This document shows positions 1 through 6,695 of a DNA stretch of 23,194 nt, in pieces (the stretch's first letter is position 1; every line of letters begins with the position of its first letter). Source of the DNA: Solirubrobacterales bacterium (GTDB lineage: Bacteria > Actinomycetota > Thermoleophilia > Solirubrobacterales > Solirubrobacteraceae); contig JAOPZO010000353.1 in assembly GCA_025964065.1 (NCBI GenBank), positions 1-23,194 of the forward strand, in the 5' to 3' direction. Made by a program: the position numbers and the translations under genes. Under the pieces are notes generated by a model. The model was not told the DNA's origin and made no database searches. It worked only from the letters and a program-made list of their open reading frames with translations.

Positions 1-1
1 G

Positions 2-313
2 CCGGCCCGCGGGGTCTTCGCGGCGTACCCGGGCCGGCGCCTGCGCGGGATCCCGCTGCGGCTGCCCGAGGCCGACCCGGCCGGCATCCCGCGGGACACG
101 CGCCTCGTCGCGCTCTACGGCACGGAGGACCGGACGGTCGGGGACACGACCGCGAAGCGGACGATCGCGCGGGCGGACACGAGCGACGAGGAGCTCGTGC
201 GCGTGGACGACCCGGCGACGGACGACCACCTCGGGCCCCAACGCGCCGGCCCCGTGACCCGCCGCGTCTTCTGGGCCCGCCTGGACGCGCTGGTCGCCGC
301 CGTCCGCCGCTGA
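2..313 (+). CDS. Alpha/beta hydrolase, C-terminal fragment (gene starts before the window)
   Basis: Only the last 103 codons are visible; the reading frame is open from base 2 and stops at TGA 311-313. The fragment has the layout of the end of an alpha/beta-hydrolase (lipase or esterase) fold: a strand LVALYGTEDRTVG, in which the Asp of TED is placed like the acid member of the triad, then about 35 residues later DDHLGPQ, in which His is placed like the catalytic histidine, then an amphipathic C-terminal helix. The nucleophile serine lies outside the window, so substrate and cell location cannot be told. The gene converges on the CrtA-like gene, with a cluster of palindromes between them. The fold call rests on motif spacing only. 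Confidence 0.55.
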   Translation, partial: PARGVFAAYPGRRLRGIPLRLPEADPAGIPRDTRLVALYGTEDRTVGDTTAKRTIARADTSDEELVRVDDPATDDHLGPQRAGPVTRRVFWARLDALVAAVRR

Positions 314-314
314 G

Positions 315-382
315 GGTGCCGGGCACCTCCAGCTCCTGGCCCGGCACCTTCAGGAGCCCTTCACCCGGAGGTGCCTGGCACC
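315..382. repeat. Cluster of GGTGCC-type palindromes between convergent genes
   Basis: Two perfect 13-base palindromes, GGTGCCGGGCACC at 315-327 and GGTGCCTGGCACC at 370-382, flank a degenerate half copy at about 338-348. Between them GCTCCTG (332-338) pairs with CAGGAGC (351-357). The first copy begins 2 bases after the stop of the upstream gene, and the last copy lies inside the final codons of the minus-strand CrtA-like gene. The position at a convergent junction fits a bidirectional terminator or a REP-like dispersed element. There is no U-tract. Confidence 0.6.
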
Positions 383-1068
383 GCCAGCGGGTCGACGCCG
401 TTCCAGGTCCCCTCGGCGCCGAAGGGGCGGAAGCGGGCGAAGAGCTCCTCCGAGTACCAGTCCTCGTCGCGGGTGCGGCGGATGACCTCGCGATGAGCGG
501 GGTGGCCGTACGCGTAGGCGCGCGTGTCCTCGAAGGAGCGCCACAGCGAGAACGTCGCCTGGCGGGCGAAGGGCCACTCCCCCACGCCGACGCTCGCGAG
601 CAGGCCGGGAGCGCCGGCGAGCGCCGTCGCGGGCGGGGCGATCGCGCCGTAGAAGGGGCGCAGGCGCGTCGGGCGGATCGTCGCCCGGGTGAGGACGGCG
701 ACCCGGTCGCCGCCCGGGTCGGGGTGCGGCGTCCCCGCGAACGGGTCGCGGCCGCCCCAGCGCCCGCGGGCCTTCAGCGGCGCGAGGCGCACGTGGTAGC
801 GCTCGGTCGCCAGGGTGCGCCAGCGCGCCGCGACCTCGGACTCCGCGAGGAACGCGTCGAGCGCCGCCTCCTCCTCCCACACGGCGAGCAGGCCCCAGCG
901 CCTGAGGTCGGCGCTCAGCGTCATCGTCGCGCCGCGGCCGGTGCCGAGGAGCTTCCAGAACGCGAGGCCGGGGGTGGCCTTGAGCGCGGGACGGTCGAGC
1001 CCCATGCGCGACATGCCCTCTGGCGCGGTGGCCCTGGGGTAGCGGACGAGGTGGAAGGAGGCGAGCAT
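361..1068 (-). CDS. Spheroidene monooxygenase (CrtA)-like protein
   Basis: A protein of about 235 residues resembling the CrtA/spheroidene monooxygenase family, heme-linked enzymes that put a keto group on acyclic carotenoids. Family-like features are the N-terminal ASFHLVRYP strand, the G(L)AFWKLLGTGRG segment, a central FSLWRSFEDTRAYAYGHPAHREVIRRTRxE stretch and the closing WYSEELFARF..EGTWNGVDPL. ATG at 1066-1068 is chosen because the family begins near MLASFHL. Upstream in-frame ATGs at 1075-1077 and 1093-1095 would add 3 or 9 residues and overlap the divergent PlsY-like gene further; none has a convincing ribosome site. The last residues (VPGTSG) are encoded by the GGTGCCTGGCACC palindrome and its flank, so the native C-terminus probably ended at about DPLA. 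The neighbouring glycosyltransferase and acyltransferase support a carotenoid role, but that is inference. Some relatives of this family act outside carotenoid synthesis. Confidence 0.7.
   Translation of the reverse strand: MLASFHLVRYPRATAPEGMSRMGLDRPALKATPGLAFWKLLGTGRGATMTLSADLRRWGLLAVWEEEAALDAFLAESEVAARWRTLATERYHVRLAPLKARGRWGGRDPFAGTPHPDPGGDRVAVLTRATIRPTRLRPFYGAIAPPATALAGAPGLLASVGVGEWPFARQATFSLWRSFEDTRAYAYGHPAHREVIRRTRDEDWYSEELFARFRPFGAEGTWNGVDPLAVPGTSG
1055..1061 (+). promoter_or_regulatory. Strong ribosome binding site of the PlsY-like gene
   Basis: AAGGAGG sits 5 bases before ATG 1067 and settles the start of the PlsY-like gene. It lies inside the first codons of the divergent CrtA-like gene, so any promoter for the PlsY-like gene must also lie within that coding region. 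Confidence 0.7.
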
Positions 1069-1672
1069 GGTCGACATGGAGTACGCGTTGATCATCCTCG
1101 CGGGCTACGGCCTGGGCAGTGTGCCGGTCGCGCTGCTGACCGCGCGGCGCCACGGGGTCGACCTGTTCGCCACGGGGGACGGGAACCCGGGCGCCTGGAA
1201 CGCGCTGGAGCAGCTCGGCGCGGGCCGCGCCTGGCCCGTGTTCGCCGGCGACGGGCTGAAGGGCGCGCTCGCGGGCGTCGTCGGCCTCCTGCTCGGCGGC
1301 TCGGAGGGCGCGTACGCGGGGGTCGCCGCGGCGATGCTCGGCCACGCGTTCCCGCTCTTCACGGGCTTCCGCGGCGGCAAGGCCGTGATGACGTTCGCGG
1401 GCGGGATGTTCGCCGCCGCGCCGCTCGCGGCCCTCATCGCGCTCGCGGCCTGCGTCGCCGTCTCCCTCGCCCGCCGCTCTCTCGCCGTCGGCGCGCGCGT
1501 CGGCGTCTTCGGCGTGCCGCTCGTGCAGCTCCTGGTCGACCCCGTCGAGCGCGTGGCCGCGACGGGCGCGCTCATGACGCTCGTGGGCGCCCTCTTCGGC
1601 CTGCGCGCCCTGCAGGTGCGCTCCGGCACGAACGCATCGAAGGGGCCGGACCCCGCTGATGCGCGGCCCTGA
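1067..1672 (+). CDS. Divergent PlsY-family (glycerol-3-phosphate) acyltransferase
   Basis: A 201-residue polytopic membrane protein with the layout of PlsY, which moves an acyl group from acyl phosphate to glycerol 3-phosphate. The N-terminal helix ends in GLGSVPVALL (residues 15-24). The three PlsY motifs are present but altered: GDGNPGAWN (37-45) where the family has GSGNxGATN; DGLKG (62-66), intact; and GHAFPLFTGFRGGKAVMT (92-109) where the family has GGKGVAT. Further hydrophobic helices follow to about residue 182. The changed first and third motifs suggest a paralogue with another acceptor or donor rather than the housekeeping enzyme. A CrtA-like gene and a glycosyltransferase flank it, so acylation of a carotenoid glycoside is possible but unproven. 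The C-terminal tail KGPDP is encoded by a palindrome at 1642-1654 and is unlikely to be functional. The start is fixed by AAGGAGG five bases upstream. Confidence 0.75.
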   Translation: MVDMEYALIILAGYGLGSVPVALLTARRHGVDLFATGDGNPGAWNALEQLGAGRAWPVFAGDGLKGALAGVVGLLLGGSEGAYAGVAAAMLGHAFPLFTGFRGGKAVMTFAGGMFAAAPLAALIALAACVAVSLARRSLAVGARVGVFGVPLVQLLVDPVERVAATGALMTLVGALFGLRALQVRSGTNASKGPDPADARP

Positions 1673-1753
1673 ACGCCGCGCACTTCACGCGCACCCATGG
1701 TGCGAGAAGCGCGCGTTCGGCAACGCCACCGCCTGAAAGGGGTCAGACCCCTT
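1642..1753. repeat. Pair of GGGGTC-type palindromes at a convergent junction
   Basis: An imperfect copy, GGGGCCGGACCCC, at 1642-1654 lies in the last codons of the PlsY-like gene. A perfect 17-base palindrome, AAGGGGTCAGACCCCTT, at 1737-1753 (8-base arms, one central base) lies 8 bases beyond the stop of the glycosyltransferase gene. The right flank CCCTTCAC recurs at 356-363 next to the other palindrome cluster, which suggests that the two clusters share an origin. Likely roles are bidirectional terminator and/or REP-like element. Confidence 0.6.
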
Positions 1754-1761
1754 CACGGTGT

Positions 1762-2856
1762 TCAGTAGGTCCGGCCACGCCAACGGCGCTCGGGACGCAG
1801 CACGCTCCAGGTGAGGCGGGCGACCGCCGGCAGATCGAGGAGCGGCGCCACCCAGAACGCCGCGTCGTGGTGGCGGTAGGTGCGGCGGAACGCGCCGTGG
1901 AGCGCGAGGCGCAGTACGAGGAGGAGCCAGTCGAGCCGCGAGCCGCGGCGCAGGAGCAGACGCGGCAGCGGCAGCGCCTGAACCGCCCAGAGCGTCGCGA
2001 CGTCGAGCGCCTGCCAGGCCGGCGAGGTGACCTCGGGCGCCATGAGCGACCGGCTCCACCCGCGCCACGTCTCCCCCGCCGAGTCGTACATCCGGACCTC
2101 GAGGAGGTCCGCCGCGTCCACCGTGTGCAGGCACCAGCCACGGGCGCGCAGCGCGCGCGCGAGCGCCACGTCGTCGGTCATGTTCGGCGCCGCGAGCCCG
2201 AAGCCGCGCGCCGCCAGGAGCTCCTCCCGGCGCGCCGCAAGGCACTGCCCGTTCGCGACAGCGCGGCTCGGCCGGGGCTGGAACGCGTCGACGTCCCCCG
2301 GGCCGAAGCGGTAGACGAGCGTCGCCAGGAACGCCGGGTGGAGCGCGCGCTCCCCGCGCGTCTCGCAGGCGAAGCGCACCGTCCCGGTCAGGAGCGTGCG
2401 CGCCGGCTGCGCGAGGAGCTCGGTGACGAGCGCACGCACGAGGCCGGACTCCGGCCGCACGTCGGCGTCGAGCGTCACGACGACCTCGCCCGCGGCCTGC
2501 TCGAGCCCGTGCTGGAGCGCCCACGGCTTCCCGACCCAGCCCTCGGGCAGCGGCGGGGCCGGCAGCACCCGCGCGCCGTGTGCGGCCGCGACGGCGGCGG
2601 TCGCGTCCGTGGAGTGGTCGTCCACGACGAGCACCTCGAGCACGTCCGGATCGGCCGCGAGCGCCGTCAGGACGGCGCCGATGCGCTCGGCCTCGTCGCG
2701 CGCGGGGACGATGACGCTCACCGTGGCCGAGGGTGCCGCGCCGCCCGCCGTGAGCGGCGGGCGGCGCTCCCTCCCGCGGGCCAGCCGGACGAGGACGACG
2801 CCGGTGAGTCCGGCCTGCACGAGCACGGTGGGGCGCACCCGACCATTGACGCACAC
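1762..2856 (-). CDS. Family-2 glycosyltransferase, CrtQ/HpnB-like, membrane-associated
   Basis: An inverting GT-A glycosyltransferase. From the start used here it has a short N-terminal hydrophobic helix (about residues 8-24), the GT2 opening SVIVPARDE (47-55), the nucleotide-binding VVDDHSTD (77-84) and the metal-binding LDAD (129-132). The segment GWVGKPWAL (106-114) is characteristic of carotenoid (CrtQ) and hopanoid-associated (HpnB) transferases. A C-terminal hydrophobic region (about 275-345) suggests membrane anchoring. The frame is open up to 2952, but that would run into the acyl-CoA dehydrogenase gene. GTG at 2854-2856 is preferred, with GAGG about 11 bases upstream; GTG at 2836-2838 is an alternative, so the start is uncertain. 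With the nearby CrtA-like and PlsY-like genes it may glycosylate a carotenoid or other polyprenoid. The acceptor is not shown by the sequence. Confidence 0.75.
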   Translation of the reverse strand: MCVNGRVRPTVLVQAGLTGVVLVRLARGRERRPPLTAGGAAPSATVSVIVPARDEAERIGAVLTALAADPDVLEVLVVDDHSTDATAAVAAAHGARVLPAPPLPEGWVGKPWALQHGLEQAAGEVVVTLDADVRPESGLVRALVTELLAQPARTLLTGTVRFACETRGERALHPAFLATLVYRFGPGDVDAFQPRPSRAVANGQCLAARREELLAARGFGLAAPNMTDDVALARALRARGWCLHTVDAADLLEVRMYDSAGETWRGWSRSLMAPEVTSPAWQALDVATLWAVQALPLPRLLLRRGSRLDWLLLVLRLALHGAFRRTYRHHDAAFWVAPLLDLPAVARLTWSVLRPERRWRGRTY

Positions 2857-2887
2857 TCGAAGCTGAACCTCATTCAGCTGCGGGCCG

Positions 2888-2893
2888 TACACT
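2888..2893 (+). promoter_or_regulatory. Possible -10 element for the acyl-CoA dehydrogenase operon
   Basis: TACACT lies 40 bases before the start codon in the short divergent gap between the glycosyltransferase and the dehydrogenases. No good -35 hexamer is found at 16-18 bases; CTGAAC at 2863-2868 is the nearest, at 19. The call is weak. Confidence 0.25.
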
Positions 2894-2933
2894 CGCCGAA
2901 CGACCCCGCTGGACCGACTCCAAGGAGACAAGG

Positions 2934-4148
2934 GTGGACTTGAACGACACACCCGAGCAGGCTGCTTTCCGCACCAACGTGCGCAGCTGGCTCGAGGACA
3001 ACAAGGCCGACGCGCCCGCCGCGTCCGGCGACTCGGGCGACACGGCGTGGATCGACAGCCGACGCGCCTGGCAGGACAAGCTCGCCGAAGCCGGCCTCGC
3101 CGGCCTGACGTGGCCCAAGGAGTTCGGGGGGCAGGGCCTCGGGCCCATCGAGCAGGTCATCGTCAACCAGGAGATCGCCAGCGCCCACGTCCCGGGGATC
3201 CTGGACGTCATCGGCATCGGCATGCTCGGGCCGTGCATCATCGCCCACGGCACCGACGAGCAGAAGAGCCGCTACCTCGGCCCGATGCTCCACGGTGACG
3301 AGGTCTGGTGCCAGCTCTTCTCCGAGCCCGCCGCGGGCTCCGACCTCGCCGCGGTGCAGACCCGCGCGATCGAGAACGAGGACGGGAGCTACGCCATCAC
3401 GGGCCAGAAGGTCTGGACCACGAACGCGCAGTTCTCCTCCTACGGCCTGATCCTGGCGCGCACCTCGCCGGACAAGCACAAGCACAAGGGCCTCACGATG
3501 TTCATCGTCCCCATGGAGGGCGAGGGCATCACGATCCGCGGGCTGCGGCAGATCTCGGGCGAGGCGGAGTTCAACGAGGTCTTCTTCGACGACTTCGTCG
3601 TGCCGGCCGAGAACGTCGTCGGCGGCGTCGACAACGGCTGGGGCACCGCCCTGACCGTCCTCATGTACGAGCGCCTCACGATCGGCCTCGGCTCGGAGGG
3701 CTTCGGCTACCGGTCCGACCGCTTCGCGGAGGCCGTCGGCCAGGACGAGGCCGCGAAGAGCGACCCCGAGGTGCGCCAGCGCCTCGGCGACCTCGCCGCG
3801 GAGCTCCTCGCGGTGCGCTTCACGTCCTATCGGACGCTGACCGCGCTCTCGAAGGGCCAGATCCCCGGGCCGGAGTCCGGCCTGGCGAAGGTCACGACGG
3901 TCAACGCGGCGATCGCCGCGGGCGAGCTCATCGCGGACGTCGTCGGCCCGGAGGCCCTCGACGAGGACTCCGAGTGGGCCTACATGATCTCGTTCCTGCC
4001 CGGCCTGAAGTCGGCCGGCGGCACCGAGGCCATCCTGCGCAACACGATCGGCGAGCGCGTCCTGGGCCTCCCGCCCGAGCCGCGCCTCGACAAGGGCATC
4101 CCGTTCTCGGAGCTGCGTGCCAAGGAGAAGGAGGCGGTGTCCGCATGA
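2934..4148 (+). CDS. Acyl-CoA dehydrogenase (FadE type), first subunit of a pair
   Basis: A full-length (404-residue) flavin-dependent acyl-CoA dehydrogenase, which oxidises the alpha-beta bond of an acyl-CoA thioester. The N-terminal helical domain contains the PKEFGGQGLGP loop (61-71). The FAD-contacting loop CQLFSEPAAGSDLA (126-139) and the following GQKVWTTNA (157-165) are canonical. The middle beta domain includes EVFFDDFVVPAENVVG, and the C-terminal helical domain ends with GGTEAILRNTIGER. The start is GTG at 2934, with AAGGAG at 2922-2927. It overlaps the next dehydrogenase gene by four bases (ATGA). Adjacent, unequal dehydrogenase genes are typical of the heterotetrameric enzymes of actinobacterial steroid and branched-acid degradation. 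Which subunit supplies the catalytic base cannot be decided by eye. No substrate is indicated. Confidence 0.92.
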   Translation: MDLNDTPEQAAFRTNVRSWLEDNKADAPAASGDSGDTAWIDSRRAWQDKLAEAGLAGLTWPKEFGGQGLGPIEQVIVNQEIASAHVPGILDVIGIGMLGPCIIAHGTDEQKSRYLGPMLHGDEVWCQLFSEPAAGSDLAAVQTRAIENEDGSYAITGQKVWTTNAQFSSYGLILARTSPDKHKHKGLTMFIVPMEGEGITIRGLRQISGEAEFNEVFFDDFVVPAENVVGGVDNGWGTALTVLMYERLTIGLGSEGFGYRSDRFAEAVGQDEAAKSDPEVRQRLGDLAAELLAVRFTSYRTLTALSKGQIPGPESGLAKVTTVNAAIAAGELIADVVGPEALDEDSEWAYMISFLPGLKSAGGTEAILRNTIGERVLGLPPEPRLDKGIPFSELRAKEKEAVSA

Positions 4149-5269
4149 ACCTCGCACTGAGCGACGAGCAGGAGTTCCTCCGCGACGCGGCCAAGGGCGC
4201 GCTCGCGCGCTTCAAGACGGTCGAGGCCGCCCGTGAGGCGCTCGAGGACCCGTCCCGGCTCCCGGACCTCTGGTCCACCGTGGTCGAGGCGGGCTGGACC
4301 GGCCTGCTGATCTCCGAGGAGCGCGGCGGCGCGGGCCTCGAGGCCTTCGACGCCATGCTGGTGCTCGAGGAGTGCGGCAAGGTGCTCGCGCCGACCCCGC
4401 TCCTGGGGCTGCTCCCGGCCTCCTACCTCCTCGACCGCGGTGGGGACGAGGCGTGCCGGGCCGTCGCCGACGGGGAGGCGCGGCCCACGCTGGTCGCCGC
4501 CCGCCCGCCCGGGGACCTCGAGGGCGGCTGGACCGTCGAGGCCGCCAGCGGCCTCGCCCGCGCGGAGGCGCCGCGGATCGCCGCGGACGGCTCCGTGACC
4601 GGCTCCGCCGCCTGGGTCCTCGACGCGCCGCAGGCCACGCACTTCGTGGTCGTCGGCACGGACCAGGCCGGGAACGGCGCGGCGTCGGTGGTCGAGGCGA
4701 GCGCCGCGACCGTCCAGGACGCCACCCGCTACGACGCGACGCGCGCCCTCGGGCACGTGTCGTTCGACGGCGCCCCGGGCCGCAGGCTCGACGTCGACGA
4801 CGGCCAGCTCGCCGCGGCGTGGTACCTCGGCCAGGCGCTGCTCGGCGCCGAGTCGCTCGGCACGGTGCAGACCTGCCTGACCATGAGCGTGCAGTACGCG
4901 AAGGAGCGCTTCACGTTCGGCCGGGCGATCGGCTCGTACCAGTCGATCAAGCACGAGATCACCGAAGTGCTCCGCAAGCAGGAGAACGCGCGCTCGCTTG
5001 CGTTCTACGCAGGCTGGGCGGGCCAGGACAAGCCGGAGGAGTTCGGCCTCGCGGCCAGCGCCTTCCGGTCGTCGGCGGGCCACGCGCTCGACTTCGCCTC
5101 CCGCTCGAACATCAACGTGCACGGCGGGATCGGGGCGACGTGGGAGCACGACGCGCCGCTGTTCTTCCGCCGCGCCCAGCTCAACCGGCGCCTGCTCGGC
5201 GGTGCGCACGACGCGACGGACCGCATCGCCGGCGAGCTGTTCGCCGCGCAGGCGGCCGCCGCGGCCTAG
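4145..5269 (+). CDS. Acyl-CoA dehydrogenase, second subunit of a pair
   Basis: A 374-residue acyl-CoA dehydrogenase homologue, shorter and more divergent than its upstream partner. It starts LSDEQEFLRDAAKGAL and has the N-terminal loop SEERGGAGLE (57-66). The middle domain is poorly conserved: the usual serine-rich FAD loop is replaced by sequence rich in Ala and Val (about 150-210). The C-terminal part is strong: YAKERFTFGRAIGSYQSIKH (251-270) and HGGIGATWEHD (326-336), the latter typical of the FadE28-like half of alpha2beta2 enzymes. ATG 4145 overlaps the upstream TGA as ATGA, so translation is coupled and a 1:1 complex is likely. The gene converges on the PlsC-like gene, with a hairpin in the 93-base gap. 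Confidence 0.9.
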   Translation: MNLALSDEQEFLRDAAKGALARFKTVEAAREALEDPSRLPDLWSTVVEAGWTGLLISEERGGAGLEAFDAMLVLEECGKVLAPTPLLGLLPASYLLDRGGDEACRAVADGEARPTLVAARPPGDLEGGWTVEAASGLARAEAPRIAADGSVTGSAAWVLDAPQATHFVVVGTDQAGNGAASVVEASAATVQDATRYDATRALGHVSFDGAPGRRLDVDDGQLAAAWYLGQALLGAESLGTVQTCLTMSVQYAKERFTFGRAIGSYQSIKHEITEVLRKQENARSLAFYAGWAGQDKPEEFGLAASAFRSSAGHALDFASRSNINVHGGIGATWEHDAPLFFRRAQLNRRLLGGAHDATDRIAGELFAAQAAAAA

Positions 5270-5289
5270 CACCACCCGCAGGACCGCAC

Positions 5290-5332
5290 GCGTTCGGATT
5301 CGCGCCCACCCGGCGGGCTCGGATCCGAACGC
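5290..5332. terminator. Inverted repeat between convergent genes
   Basis: GCGTTCGGAT (5290-5299) pairs perfectly with ATCCGAACGC (5323-5332). The 23-base loop contains a smaller GCCC/GGGC stem (5304-5307 and 5315-5318). It sits between the stops of the second dehydrogenase gene and the PlsC-like gene and could end transcripts from both sides. There is no U-tract on either strand. Confidence 0.55.
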
Positions 5333-5362
5333 GGCGTCCGCGCGCGAGAAGGGCGGCCGCCC

Positions 5363-6034
5363 CTAGGAGCGCGCCGCGAGCTTCTCCGCGGCGGCGCGGT
5401 GCTTCGCCTCGGGCTTCCGCCCGGCCGGCACGCGCGGCGCGTACTCGCGTACCTCGTCGAGCAGGCGCGTGGTGAACTCCTGCGCGGACTCGCCCGGCTG
5501 CAGCTGCCCGCCCGCGGGGGGGAAGAAGCGCACGGTGATCCGCGGGCGCTTCGGGAAGCGCGCGATCGCGACCGTGTCGGTGACCGCCACGTTCACGGTG
5601 ACCGCCTCGGGCACCTCGGCGGCCAGGCGGCCGAGGCCGGAGCGGGCGCGCAGCGGGTGCCCGTAGGTCAGTGTCCCCTCCGGGAAGATCCCGATGCAGG
5701 AGCCCGCCCGGAGCTCACGGACCGCGTCGGTCATCCCCCCGTCGGGCCCGCCGCCGCGGTGCAGCGGGATCTGCTGCATCCCGTCGAGGACCTTCCCGAG
5801 CGCGGGGTTCTTCCACAGCGACGCCTTCGCGAGCGCGCGGATCTGCCGGCGGCGCAGCGCGGCGACGCCGACCGCGACCGGGTCCCAGTGCGAGTCGTGG
5901 TTCACCGCCATGAGCACCGGACCGTCCTGCGGCACGTGCTCGAGGCCCTCGACCTCGAGCCGCCCCCACCACCGGACCACCGGGGTGCAGACGGTCATCG
6001 CGAGCGTGTAGGTCTTCGTGGTTCGGGCTGGCAC
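5363..6034 (-). CDS. 1-acyl-glycerol-3-phosphate acyltransferase family (PlsC-like)
   Basis: A 223-residue PlsC-family acyltransferase, which makes phosphatidic acid or acylates a related acceptor at the membrane. The family blocks are in order: the catalytic HX4D box as NHDSHWD (45-51, His46 and Asp51), KASLWKNPALGKVL (70-83), the acceptor-site arginine block IPLHRGG (89-95) and FPEGTLT (117-123). The C-terminal tail is charged and rich in Lys and Ala. The start is GTG at 6032-6034, with a weak AGGA about 8 bases upstream; ATG at 5996-5998 would remove 12 residues and cannot be excluded. It is divergent from the peroxiredoxin gene and convergent with the dehydrogenases, so it is its own transcript. 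General phospholipid synthesis is the default role. Confidence 0.88.
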   Translation of the reverse strand: MPARTTKTYTLAMTVCTPVVRWWGRLEVEGLEHVPQDGPVLMAVNHDSHWDPVAVGVAALRRRQIRALAKASLWKNPALGKVLDGMQQIPLHRGGGPDGGMTDAVRELRAGSCIGIFPEGTLTYGHPLRARSGLGRLAAEVPEAVTVNVAVTDTVAIARFPKRPRITVRFFPPAGGQLQPGESAQEFTTRLLDEVREYAPRVPAGRKPEAKHRAAAEKLAARS

Positions 6035-6170
6035 GCCGGGGATCCTGCCAGGCGTCAGCCGCCCTCGACGCCCTCCTCCCCTGCACGTCCACGGTCTCGC
6101 CGATCCCGGTCACGCCCTCCACCACGCAGGCAAGCGCTCCGCGGGTGCATCCGATCCGCCGGGCCGGACG

Positions 6171-6176
6171 TATCGT
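6171..6176 (+). promoter_or_regulatory. -10 element of a probably leaderless peroxiredoxin transcript
   Basis: TATCGT ends 6 bases before the peroxiredoxin ATG (6183), so the predicted transcript start falls on or next to the A of ATG. No Shine-Dalgarno sequence occurs upstream. No clear -35 is seen. Leaderless mRNAs are common in actinobacteria. Confidence 0.4.
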
Positions 6177-6182
6177 CCTGCG

Positions 6183-6647
6183 ATGCCCAAGCTCTCCGTA
6201 GGCGACCCGGCCCCCGACTTCACGCTCGCGGGGACCGAGGGGTCCTTCACCCTCTCCGAGCACCGCGGCGAGCGGGTCGTGCTGCTCTTCTACCCCGGCG
6301 ACGAGACCTCGGTCTGCACGAAGCAGATGTGCTCCTACCGCGACCGCTCGGCGGAGGTCGCCGCGCTCGGCGCGACCCTCGTCGGGATCTCGACGAAGGA
6401 CGCCGCCTCCAAGGAGGCGTTCAAGGCGAACCACGGCCTCACGGTCCCGCTCCTGGCGGACGCCGACGGCAAGGTCGCCGCGGCCTACGGTCTGATGGCC
6501 AAGCGGCTGAGGATGACGAAGCGCGCGACGGTCATCGTCGACGAGCAGGGCCGCATCGCCCACTGGCACAACAACTTCCTGTCGCTGAGCTACGACAGCG
6601 TCGACGACATCAAGCAGGCGCTCCAACAGGTCCCCGCCGCCGCCTGA
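6183..6647 (+). CDS. Thioredoxin-dependent peroxiredoxin, PrxQ/BCP class
   Basis: A 154-residue single-domain peroxiredoxin that reduces hydrogen peroxide and organic hydroperoxides in the cytoplasm. It begins LSVGDPAPDFTLAG and has the thioredoxin-fold strand RVVLLFYPGD. The active site ETSVCTKQMC (41-50) has the peroxidatic Cys45 and, five residues on, the resolving Cys50 typical of atypical two-Cys PrxQ enzymes. The conserved Arg appears in KRATVIVDEQGRI. The family usually has TPGCT before the peroxidatic Cys; here it is TSVCT, a mild variation. ATG 6183 is chosen over an upstream frame extension because it gives the family's normal length and lies just after a -10 element. It appears to be monocistronic and divergent from the PlsC-like gene. 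Confidence 0.92.
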   Translation: MPKLSVGDPAPDFTLAGTEGSFTLSEHRGERVVLLFYPGDETSVCTKQMCSYRDRSAEVAALGATLVGISTKDAASKEAFKANHGLTVPLLADADGKVAAAYGLMAKRLRMTKRATVIVDEQGRIAHWHNNFLSLSYDSVDDIKQALQQVPAAA

Positions 6648-6695
6648 GCGCGCCAGCTCGCGTTGGCCCGGAGGCCCCGGGGGTAGTGGAGCGGG

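Noticed and set aside
3308..4144. In-frame upstream extension of the second acyl-CoA dehydrogenase
   Set aside because: The extension is a frame shadow of the first dehydrogenase. ATG 4145 gives the normal family N-terminus and an ATGA overlap.
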